Assembly: GCF_937906425.1 (NCBI RefSeq)
Contig: NZ_CALCYR010000090.1
Location: 1 to 10,492, forward strand
From: an uncultured Methanobrevibacter sp.
GTDB lineage: Archaea > Methanobacteriota > Methanobacteria > Methanobacteriales > Methanobacteriaceae
DNA: 10,492 nucleotides
Reading direction: 5' to 3'
The notes under the pieces were generated by a model, which saw only the letters and a program-made list of their open reading frames with translations, did not search any database and had not been told where the DNA came from. Below are positions 1-7,700 of the stretch, in pieces. Each line of letters begins with the position of its first letter. Position 1 is the first letter of the stretch. Position numbers and translations under genes: made by a program.

Positions 1-140
1 CAACATTTACCGATCAATCTAAATTTCATAAAAATGGAGGGTTTCTACAAAGCCTTTTTATTAAAAAAAGAAATTTTAAATTAAAATTAGAGAGTTTTAA
101 TCATTTTTTTTAAATTTGATATTTAAAAATGGTTTTTAAT
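1..140. other. AT-rich edge segment, no supportable gene
   Basis: Two plus-strand frames are open from the left edge, one to a stop at 82-84 and one to about 113. Either could be the tail of a gene outside the window, but nothing in the 27-36 residues is recognisable. Positions 81-140 look like two badly decayed copies of the repeat that follows, since TTAAAATTAGA occurs at 81-91. I see no convincing start, ribosome binding site or RNA here. Confidence 0.4.
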
Positions 141-343
141 GTTAAAATTAGAATTTATTCATTAAAAAGTTTAAAATTAGAATTTATTCATTTAAAAGTT
201 TAAAATTAGAATTAAATCATTAAAAAGTTTAAAATTAGAAAGTAATATTTAAAATGTTAAAATTAGAATTAAATCATTAAAAAGTTTAAAATTAGAAAAT
301 AATTATTTAAAAGTTTAAAATTAGAATTTATTCATTAAAAAAA
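141..343. repeat. Tandem array of seven 28-31 bp AT-rich units
   Basis: Seven direct units follow each other without spacers, at 141-168, 169-197, 198-226, 227-255, 256-283, 284-312 and 313-343. Each begins GTTTAAAATTAGAA or GTTAAAATTAGAA and usually ends in a TTAAAA run. The second half of the unit comes in three forms, beginning AATTTATTC, AATTAAATC or AAAxTAAT. An eighth, decayed start (GCAAAATTAGAAAA) follows at 344. Units three-four and five-six form a 57-58 bp dimer repeated twice. The array lies downstream of the 449-2650 gene, outside any gene. It is not a CRISPR because there are no unique spacers. Confidence 0.9.
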
Positions 344-384
344 GCAAAATTAGAAAATTACAATGGATTCCATTTGTAATTTTC
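335..384 (-). terminator. Hairpin plus U-run downstream of the minus-strand adhesin
   Basis: GAAAATTACAA at 353-363 pairs with TTGTAATTTTC at 374-384 (11 bp). An inner TGG/CCA pair and one bulged T lie between them. Reading leftward from the stop codon of the 449-2650 gene, the hairpin comes 65 bases after the stop. A T-run (the seven A's at 337-343 on the plus strand) then follows. Oligo-U is the usual archaeal termination signal, so this is a plausible end for that transcript. The hairpin itself is nearly symmetric and could act on either strand. Confidence 0.5.
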
Positions 385-448
385 TTTTTAATTTGATTTG
401 AACAGTTTTTTAAAATAATTGTTTAGAGTTCTTTTTGATTTTAAATTT

Positions 449-2650
449 CTATTTAACAATTATCTTGGAGCTGGTTGTCTTTCCTGTGTAATAACTGTCT
501 CCGGCAAATTTTGTTGTTGCAGTAAAGGTTCCCTTCTTAGTTAATTTTATTGTAAATGTTGCAATTCCCTTTGCATTTGTTTTTGCTGTGTATGTTTTTC
601 CATTTACCTTTAGGCTAATCTTTCTGCTTTTGATTACTTTTCCCTTATTGTCCTTAAGGACTGCAGTTAGCTTTTTGCTTGCTGCCTTTTTAAAGGTCTT
701 CTTTGCAACACTTAGCTTTGTAGCCTGTTTTTGTATTGTGATTGTAGTTAATTTTACACAGCCCTTATATGCTCCGTTTCCGGTATATGCAAGGGTTACC
801 TGATACTTGCCGGCTGTTGCTGTAGGTAGTGTAAAGCTTACTGTACCGTTTATGTCGCTTGTTCTTGTATAAATCTTGCCGTTGAATGCAATGCTTACTT
901 CCTTATTTGCCAAAAGGTTTCTTTCACTGTCCTTTAAGCTAAACTTATATACTGTGCTTTTTGCATTTATTGCATAGACGCTTAGATTGGATGCGCTTAT
1001 CATTGTTTCTGTAGGGCTTTCTGTAGCCTTTACTGTTGCCTCCATTTCACAGGATTTGTATGTGTCGCTTCCTCCATAGCTGATTTTCAATTCAGCCTCG
1101 CTTTCAATATTGTCGATGTATATGTGACCGTATTCATCTGTTAGGTCTGTAATTGCAGATTGCCCATTTATTGTGTATGTGACCTTTTGCGCGCCTAGTT
1201 CCATTCCATTGATGTCATACAATACTATTATTGCACGTCCATCCTTAACATATTCGAGGCTCAGATATGTTTCTGTATATGCCTTAGGAATTAGGATGCT
1301 TCCATCTGAACTTTCTATTGAACTGAACTTAAGTTCAAAGTCATTTATTCCCTCAACATCGCTGAAGTTATTGTTTTTTACAATGATGTCTCCTGTAGGT
1401 GTAAGTGAAAGGCTTGACAATACATTCAGATAGTAGAATGTGACTGTCTTTGGATTTACACTTTCATCTGCCCTGAGGACAGTGTTGTCTGTTATGTTTA
1501 TTGAGCCTATTGTTGATGGGTAACCGTGTGCTGTGTTTTCAGCCTCTGAGATTATAATCATGTTTTCGTCATTGACCATAAAGGTATTGTTTATAATCTC
1601 AAGGTTGTTTGATGCCTTTTGAAGACTGATATAGGGGAGGTTTTGATAGCTTAGGTCAAAGCTTCTGTTAAGGTATGAGCTGTACCATGTAGCATTTATC
1701 ATTCCGCAGGTGATGAATGTGTTGTTTATTATCTTGGAACCTGCAGTTGATGCTCCTCCATAGAATATTGCATAGGTGTTGTTTATGAATCTGTTGGCTT
1801 CTATGAGTATGTTGCTTGAACCGGTTGCAATGCTTAATCCATCCAATACCTGTCCCTCAAAGCTGTTGTTTATTATATTGATATTGCTGCAGCTCATTAT
1901 GTTTACTGCCTTTGTACCTGTTTCGCTGCTTTTCACTCCGGTTGTAACTCCTGTGAAATAGGAATTCCTTATTGTGGAGGATTCTGTACTTGTTAGGTAT
2001 GCTCCATTTGCGAAGTTTATGAAACTGCAATTGTCTATTGTAAGGTTTTTGTTTCCCTGTGAGTATATTGCAGTTCCTGTAATTGTTCCGCCATAGTCAG
2101 GTACAGGATTGAGGTTTTTAAAGGTGATTCCCCTTATTGTGCTTCCATCGCTTCCCTTTATTTCAAATATGCGGCCTTGACTGTAGGTGTTTATAATTAC
2201 ATTGTCTGCGGTTATTGTGAGTTTCTTTGTAATTGTGATTGTTTCGTTTATTGTATACTCCTTGTTTTGACCGAGGCTTATTGTATCCCCGTCCTTTGAA
2301 CTGTCTATTGCATCTTGGATGGAACTTGAGTCTGTAACTGTTATCTGTGAGCCAATCAAGTTTTCATTGCTTGCGCCTATAAGTTCTGTCTCTTTGTTTG
2401 AACTGCTTATTCCTTGATTGCTTGTTTTTATAAGTTCTGTGTCTTTGTTTGAACTGCTTATTCCTTGATTGCTTGTTTTTATAAGTTCTGTCTGGTCGCT
2501 TAAACCGTCGTTTGCGTCTTGACTTATTAAAAGATCTGCACCATTATTCTGAGAGCCCTTCATGTCTGATTGGCTTGCAGCATTAACGCTTGCAATTGAA
2601 AATGCAATTATGCATAATAATAGCAAAATGCCTATTTTTTTATAATTCAT
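449..2650 (-). CDS. Adhesin-like surface protein: beta-helix plus Ig-like repeats
   Basis: A 733-residue secreted protein, probably displayed on the cell surface; its ligand is unknown. Residues 1-24 are a signal peptide (KK, then a Leu/Ile-rich core, cleavage near A24). Residues 54-87 hold two copies of a 17-residue repeat beginning TELIKTSNQG, with a decayed third. Residues about 105-440 form a right-handed parallel beta-helix of NosD type, opening with SIQDAIDSSKDGDTI and full of short N-N-x-F turns. Three Ig-like sandwiches follow at about 458-543, 544-641 and 642-733; the last is Lys-rich. There is no C-terminal membrane segment and I see no pseudomurein-binding repeat. The ATG at 2648-2650 has GGAG ten bases upstream. 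The gene is divergent from the next one. 'Adhesin-like' is the family label in Methanobrevibacter, and binding is inferred. Confidence 0.9.
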   Translation of the reverse strand: MNYKKIGILLLLCIIAFSIASVNAASQSDMKGSQNNGADLLISQDANDGLSDQTELIKTSNQGISSSNKDTELIKTSNQGISSSNKETELIGASNENLIGSQITVTDSSSIQDAIDSSKDGDTISLGQNKEYTINETITITKKLTITADNVIINTYSQGRIFEIKGSDGSTIRGITFKNLNPVPDYGGTITGTAIYSQGNKNLTIDNCSFINFANGAYLTSTESSTIRNSYFTGVTTGVKSSETGTKAVNIMSCSNINIINNSFEGQVLDGLSIATGSSNILIEANRFINNTYAIFYGGASTAGSKIINNTFITCGMINATWYSSYLNRSFDLSYQNLPYISLQKASNNLEIINNTFMVNDENMIIISEAENTAHGYPSTIGSINITDNTVLRADESVNPKTVTFYYLNVLSSLSLTPTGDIIVKNNNFSDVEGINDFELKFSSIESSDGSILIPKAYTETYLSLEYVKDGRAIIVLYDINGMELGAQKVTYTINGQSAITDLTDEYGHIYIDNIESEAELKISYGGSDTYKSCEMEATVKATESPTETMISASNLSVYAINAKSTVYKFSLKDSERNLLANKEVSIAFNGKIYTRTSDINGTVSFTLPTATAGKYQVTLAYTGNGAYKGCVKLTTITIQKQATKLSVAKKTFKKAASKKLTAVLKDNKGKVIKSRKISLKVNGKTYTAKTNAKGIATFTIKLTKKGTFTATTKFAGDSYYTGKTTSSKIIVK
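2390..2491 (-). repeat. Two 51 bp in-frame direct repeats near the N-terminus
   Basis: Positions 2441-2491 and 2390-2440 are identical except for one base (2441 G against 2390 C), which changes the last residue of the unit from Asp to Glu. Each encodes 17 residues, TELIKTSNQGISSSNK plus D or E. A third, diverged unit (TELIGASNENLIG) follows. The repeat forms a Ser/Asn/Thr-rich linker between the signal peptide and the beta-helix, so copy number can change without breaking the fold. Confidence 0.9.
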
Positions 2651-2660
2651 TTTATTTATT

Positions 2661-2664
2661 CTCC
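2661..2664 (-). promoter_or_regulatory. Ribosome binding site of the minus-strand adhesin
   Basis: On the minus strand GGAG precedes the ATG by ten bases. No other start with a comparable site lies nearby, and this start gives a clean signal peptide. Confidence 0.55.
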
Positions 2665-2810
2665 AAATTCATTTTTTAATATTTTTTTTTTAATGCCTGT
2701 TATTCGTATCGTATGTGTTGATTAGTTTGTTTTTTTTTTCATTTACTAATTTTATTCACATTGATATTGGGCATTTTAATCAGATTGTTTTTTATTTTTA
2801 TTTCATGTTT

Positions 2811-2818
2811 GATATAAA
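2811..2818 (-). promoter_or_regulatory. Probable TATA box of the minus-strand adhesin
   Basis: On the minus strand this reads TTTATATC, the closest match to an archaeal TATA box upstream of the gene, preceded by an A/C-rich stretch (ACAAACC). A start of transcription about 25 bases further on would give a leader of roughly 130-140 bases. In such AT-rich DNA this remains a prediction. Confidence 0.4.
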
Positions 2819-3156
2819 GGTTTGTATAGTTCATTCAAATGATTTAATGTTTTTGGTGTAAATTATTGTTTCCTTTCTTTTTTGATTTTGATTGCTTTTA
2901 GAAATTTATAGTGTTGTTTTGCATGTTTTTTTTTATGGGGAAGGGTATAATCTTATTTTTTTTTATCTTAATTGGTTTATCGTTAAGGGCTGTTTTTGAA
3001 AATCGTTTAAAAAATGATGTTTGGCTTGGGATTGATTTTATGCAGTTATATTTGGTACTTCATCTGATTAGTGTATTTTTGGCTTTTAGGAGTGTTCATG
3101 TTAATGTTTGAAAAATATGGATAATATTTAAATAGTAACAACTAGTTATATTTATA

Positions 3157-3180
3157 TGATGTGTAAGGTTTTACTCATCA
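3157..3180. promoter_or_regulatory. Imperfect 24 bp palindrome near TATA-like boxes
   Basis: TGATG at 3157-3161 and GTAA at 3163-3166 pair with TTAC at 3171-3174 and CATCA at 3176-3180. There is one T-T mismatch and a four-base centre. It lies just after two TATA-like sequences (TTTAAATA at 3127-3134 and ATATTTATAT near 3148-3157). It could be a regulator site or the 5' hairpin of a short RNA; the sequence does not decide which. Confidence 0.35.
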
Positions 3181-3260
3181 ATAATTGAAAATTAAAAATT
3201 TGGTGGCGGATAAGTAAAAAAAAGTAGAGGAAAAAATAAATATGATAATTTCATAGTTTT

Positions 3261-3300
3261 AAAAAAAATGTTTGGCGACATTTTTTTATAATTTTTTTCT
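3261..3300 (+). terminator. Hairpin plus T-run in the spacer
   Basis: A run ending AAAAAAATGT pairs with ACATTTTTTT across the loop TTGGCG. A second T-run follows within ten bases. This looks like the end of a short plus-strand transcript that begins after the TATA-like sites near 3130-3155. It stands well upstream of the 3431 gene and would insulate it. Much of the stem is A-T only, so the fold alone is weak evidence. Confidence 0.35.
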
Positions 3301-3342
3301 CCTTTAATGAAAAATAATGTTTCATGAGATAAAGATGAAAAA

Positions 3343-3350
3343 TATTTAAA
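3343..3350 (+). promoter_or_regulatory. Probable TATA box of the 3431 gene
   Basis: TATTTAAA is preceded by the purine-rich GATGAAAAA, which resembles a BRE followed by a TATA box. The expected start of transcription, about 25-30 bases on, falls at a ten-base T-run (3375-3384). The leader would be about 55 bases. Confidence 0.4.
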
Positions 3351-3415
3351 ATTATATTATTGATTCTCTACTTGTTTTTTTTTTATTTGAGCTACTTCTT
3401 AATCTATTAATTATT

Positions 3416-3424
3416 AAAGGAGGT
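3416..3424 (+). promoter_or_regulatory. Strong ribosome binding site that fixes a TTG start
   Basis: AAAGGAGGT is a near-perfect complement to the 16S rRNA 3' end. It lies seven bases before TTG at 3431. No ATG occurs at a suitable distance, so the site decides for TTG. Confidence 0.85.
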
Positions 3425-3430
3425 AAAAAC

Positions 3431-4492
3431 TTGTCTTCTCATAAAATTACATTGATTATAGCAATGTTGGTTTTGGCAATATTTGCAGTTGGATCAGTTT
3501 CAGCTGCTGATGATATTGCAGACGACATTGATGTACAAACTGATGATGTATCTATTGATGATGTCTCAGTTGAAGAAGATAGTCAAACAGATTATGTAAA
3601 TAATAGAGATAGTTCTGATGTAAATATTTACAATACAATGACCTTGACTGATATTCAAGATAATATTGATTCTGCTTCAAGTGGTTCAACTGTTATTTTT
3701 AATCCGGGAACATATACTGGAATTGCATTAAATTTAACTAAAGATAATGTTGTTTACAGGGGTGTTAATGCTACATTGATTGGAACTGGTTCTAGTCATG
3801 TTTTTAATTTAGTGAATAATTTAAATAATTTCACTATCTCTGGTTTTGAAATTAATGTTAATGGCAGATATTCTGCTATTTATGGATCATTTATATTTAA
3901 TGGAACCATTAAGGAAAATACGCTTTATAATGGTACTGATGGTATAAATATCAATAGATTTTATGATAATATGACTGTTGAGGATAATTTTATTCATGAT
4001 ATGTATAGGGATGGTATTTCATTTGCTCATCCTAATGCAAACAGTATTAGTGTTAATAATCTTGGAAATACTTATATTTCTAGAAATAATATTACTAATT
4101 GTAATTACAGTATTTTTGTAGGTGGTAATTTTAGAGGTGTTATTTCAAATAATAAAATTTTAAATTCTACTTGTGGAATTCAATCTGTGGGTAAAAAAGA
4201 TGGTTTTATTAGTGATATTGTTGCAAATATAAGTGGAAATAATATTTCTGGTGTTGAAACTGGTATTGAATTTATCAATATGACTGCAGTTAGTTTAAAT
4301 ATTACATCCAACAATATTCAAACTACAAATTATGTTAGTGGATATACTGTGGATTATGGAGAAAATTTTTCAAATGCAACTTCTGAATCAATTAATTTCT
4401 ATCATAATGTTTTGGTTGGTGCTATAAAACAGTCTCTTATAGATATGACATATACCTTTGATAATTGGTTTGATGGTTATATTATTCCATAA
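3431..4492 (+). CDS. Secreted parallel beta-helix protein, short adhesin-like form
   Basis: A 353-residue exported protein. Residues 1-25 are a signal peptide ending VGSVSAA. Residues about 26-65 are very acidic (repeated DD and DV), a likely flexible spacer. From about residue 72 (LTDIQDNIDSASSGSTVIF) to the end it is a right-handed parallel beta-helix of NosD/pectate-lyase type, with Asn-rich turns such as SNNKI, SGNNIS and SNNIQ. The closing DNWFDGYIIP resembles the NWW/NWF cap that ends such helices. Unlike its neighbours it has no Ig-like tail, coiled coil or membrane segment, so it is either released or held by other proteins. The start is TTG, fixed by AAAGGAGGT. It ends in a double stop (TAA TAG), and nothing after it looks like a lost Ig module. 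Substrate or ligand is unknown; an enzyme role cannot be excluded. Confidence 0.85.
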   Translation: MSSHKITLIIAMLVLAIFAVGSVSAADDIADDIDVQTDDVSIDDVSVEEDSQTDYVNNRDSSDVNIYNTMTLTDIQDNIDSASSGSTVIFNPGTYTGIALNLTKDNVVYRGVNATLIGTGSSHVFNLVNNLNNFTISGFEINVNGRYSAIYGSFIFNGTIKENTLYNGTDGININRFYDNMTVEDNFIHDMYRDGISFAHPNANSISVNNLGNTYISRNNITNCNYSIFVGGNFRGVISNNKILNSTCGIQSVGKKDGFISDIVANISGNNISGVETGIEFINMTAVSLNITSNNIQTTNYVSGYTVDYGENFSNATSESINFYHNVLVGAIKQSLIDMTYTFDNWFDGYIIP

Positions 4493-4525
4493 TAGATTAT
4501 ACAAAAAAATTTGAATGATAATCTA
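4493..4525 (+). terminator. Stem-loop directly after the stop codon
   Basis: TAGATTAT (4493-4500) and ATAATCTA (4518-4525) are perfect inverted repeats. The loop can form a second small stem (CAAA/TTTG). No long T-run follows, so it may protect or process the 3' end rather than terminate. A 32 bp inverted repeat further on (4583-4614) is the alternative terminator. Confidence 0.4.
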
Positions 4526-4582
4526 GTTAATTTGATTGTAATGATTCATAGGTTGTTGTAATCAATTTAATTAAGATGGTTG

Positions 4583-4614
4583 GAAATAATTTTTTTTTGA
4601 AAAAAATTTATTTC
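4583..4614. terminator. 32 bp near-perfect inverted repeat with T9 tract
   Basis: GAAATAA plus seven T's pairs with seven A's plus TTATTTC, with one mismatch and a two-base centre. It includes a nine-base T-run at 4590-4598. It lies between the 3431 gene and the long adhesin. It may terminate the former or sit in the leader of the latter. The A/T-only stem lowers confidence. Confidence 0.3.
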
Positions 4615-4722
4615 AAATTGAAATTAAATTATAATGCTTTTCTTTTAAATTTCGATTTGTATTTTCCGATAATCATTTTAAACATTTATTATTTTAAACT
4701 TAAAATTTTAATGCGTGAAAAT

Positions 4723-7700
4723 ATGAAAAAATATTATATTTTTATAATGTTCATTTTTTTTATTTTAATTTCATCAGTTAGTGCTAGTGAAATTAATAGT
4801 ACCTCTTCTAATATCTATTTAGGCGACAACTCCGATGAGTCTATTCAAGCAGTTAATGATTTGGATTATTTGAGTACAAATTCATATTCTATGTCTGAAA
4901 ATGAACTAAGTTCTCAAATTGCCAATGAATCTTTGAAAACATCATCAAATATTGTTAATTCCGGTTTTGAGGATGAGTTAGATAATGGTTGGACTGTTAA
5001 TGCTAATGGTGGTAGTGTTTCGAGGGATAGTTCTGTTGTTTATGAGGGTTCTTATTCCCTTCACATTGTAGGTAATAATAATGGTCCTATAATAAGTCAG
5101 AGTATAGATTTTACTAATATTGAAAGTATTAGTTTTTATTATTATGCTCCAAGTAGTGGAGGAATATTTAATGTTTATATTCTTGAGGAGGGTACTGTAC
5201 CAGGTTCTAGTAATTATCTAAAACAGTTTGCTCTTATGGGCAATCCTACTCTTCTTAATTCTTGGACGTATAGTGGTGAAATTGATACTACTTCATATAC
5301 AGGTAATTTAAATTTAGCTTTCTTGGCATCATATGGAAACATATATTTAGATTCAATTACATGTGTTGCTAAAGAAGTTGAACCTGTTAATTTAGTTGTT
5401 AATTCGGGTTTTGAGGATGAGTTAGATAATGGTTGGACTGTTAATGCTAATGGTGGTAGTGTTTCGAGGGATAGTTCTGTTGTTTATGAGGGTTCTTATT
5501 CCCTTCACATTGTAGGTAATAATAATGGTCCTATAATAAGTCAGAGTATAGATTTTACTAATATTGAAAGTATTAGTTTTTATTATTATGCTCCAAGTAG
5601 TGGAGGAATATTTAATGTTTATATTCTTGAGGAGGGTACTGTACCAGGTTCTAGTAATTATCTAAAACAGTTTGCTCTTATGGGCAATCCTACTCTTCTT
5701 AATTCTTGGACGTATAGTGGTGAAATTGATACTACTTCATATACAGGTAATTTAAATTTAGCTTTCTTGGCATCATATGGAAACATATATTTAGATTCAA
5801 TCAATTATGTTACAAAAGAAGGGGAAGTTTATGAAGTAACTGGATATATGAACGCTCCAGTATATTTTAATTATACTACTGCTGAAGAAGTAACCAAATG
5901 GTTTTGGAATTTTGGTGATGGAAAAAGTAGTATTGATCCAAGTCCAATGCATGTTTATAATAAAACTGGAAAATATGATGCATATCTAACAATAGATAAT
6001 GATGACTCTAAAACTATTAAATATTCAGTTGAAATAATTGAAAATTTAGTTGCAGATTTTGAATATACAATTACTGGAAATGCAATAAGTATCTTGGATA
6101 AATCTTCAGGAAGTATTAAAAATTGGGTTTTTAATTGGGGCGATGGTAGTACAACAAATATAACTGAATTAAATAATCTTCCAAATGGATATAATATTAT
6201 ACATTCTTATCCTTCAAATATTTTGGGTTCTTTTGATGTTACTTTAACGGTTACAGATAAATTTGGTAATACTAGCACTATTACTAAAGAGAAGATAGTT
6301 AAATTTTATAATAACGTTAGTAATGATGTAGTTTCTTTTGATTTTACTCAAAGTGTACCAGATGGTTGGACAGAATTTAACAATCCTATTCATCCTACTT
6401 GGAATGGATCTGAAGCTATAATTAACTTTGATGACTATGATTACATTACAGTTTTAGTGAATATTGAAAAGGCTCATTTTTTCACTGATCTTTTTATAGA
6501 TGATAATCTTATTAGGAGTGTTGAAACTTATGTTTCGGGTTTTACATTAACTGAGTCTATTGCTAATTTGTATGGGAATCATAAAGTTAGTGTTGGTGCA
6601 GGATATGGTATTAGACAAATAATCTTTGGTAATTATAAATATGTAGCTGATTTTGATATTGAATCCATAACTATTGAAAATGGTAATTTCACAGTATCAT
6701 TTAAAGATAATTCTCGAGGAACAGCAATTAGTAGTTATGTTTGGGAATTTGATGATGGTGAAACATTTACTTCAAATAGTCTTTCTGCTAGTTTAAATCC
6801 AAGTCATACATTTTCTTCAGGCAATCATTGGACTAGATTACATATTTATCACGATGATGTGGAAATGGATTATTGTTTTTATAATTTCACTTTAGCTAAA
6901 CCAACAATTAATGGTGTAGGTTATGATAGTATTCAGGATGCCATAAACAGTGCTGGTGAAAATGATGTAATTGATATTGCTCCAGTAATAGGCGGTGAAT
7001 TTAGTGAAAACTTATTAATCAATAAATCTTTGACCTTAAACTTCAATGGTGCGGTTTTAAGTCCTAAAGACAGTGATGTTCCTTTATTTAATGTTACTGA
7101 TGGTGCTGTTGTTACTGTTAGTGATCTTGGTTTGAATAAGGATTCCGTTTTAGTTACTGATTCTGATTCTAAATTGATTATTAAAGATTCTGAGATTGAT
7201 GTTGATTTGGATTTAAGTGAAGGTAATGTTGATTTGGCGGATGATTCATTTAATAATTCTATTTTGACTCTTGTTGCAAATGTTAATATTGCTAACTCAA
7301 CCGTTAGTGGAGGCAGTGTTATTGTTAATGGCGGTAAATCCAGAATATTCAACACTACTTTAACTTCTTGTGATGTTGCAATCACTCAAACTGCTGGTGA
7401 GTTGGAATTAATCAGTAATATCTTAACCGGTAATGGTGTTGCGGTTAATGTTACTGGCGGTACAAGCAATATTGCTTATAACCTCATTTACAATAATGAT
7501 AAATTCGGTTTGGTCTATGTTGGCGATGATGTAGTATTTGATAATAACTGGTGGGCAACCAGTGATGATCCGTCCCGTTTTAATGGTGAAAACTTATCTG
7601 ATGTGTACTTTGATGTTTACAGATTGGAAGAGGATGCTGGTGTTGATGAATTTTCATACCTGAGATTAAAATTCTCTAGTGATGAATCTGTAATGGGGGT

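Larger units (their letters stand above)
2651..3430. other. Divergent 780 bp spacer between two adhesin genes
   Basis: The left part (2651-3110) is T-rich on the plus strand and holds the leader and probable TATA box of the minus-strand gene. It includes two ten-base T-runs at 2682-2691 and 2730-2739. The right part (3120-3430) is A-rich and holds TATA-like sites, an imperfect palindrome (3157-3180), a GC-richer patch (GGTGGCGGA near 3200), a terminator-like hairpin (3261-3287), and the promoter and ribosome binding site of the next gene. A 66-codon frame at 2911-3111 is rejected as a gene. Confidence 0.6.

Noticed and set aside
141..343. CRISPR array
   Set aside because: The 28-31 bp units abut each other with no unique spacers. 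The resemblance of the unit head to some GTTTAAAA-type repeats is not enough, and no cas gene is present.
2911..3111. 66-codon plus-strand frame that could be a small membrane protein
   Set aside because: It starts at GTG with no ribosome binding site and its hydrophobic stretch comes from T-runs (Phe, Leu). It overlaps leader DNA and has no recognisable motif.
4493..4560. Lost tail of the 3431 protein after a nonsense mutation
   Set aside because: The frame after the double stop runs only about 21 codons and does not resemble Ig-like or other family modules.
4576..4722. Longer N-terminus of the giant adhesin from the ATG at 4576
   Set aside because: It would put 49 residues encoded by spacer-like DNA, including the 4583-4614 inverted repeat, before a normal signal peptide. 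No ribosome binding site precedes 4576 or 4711.
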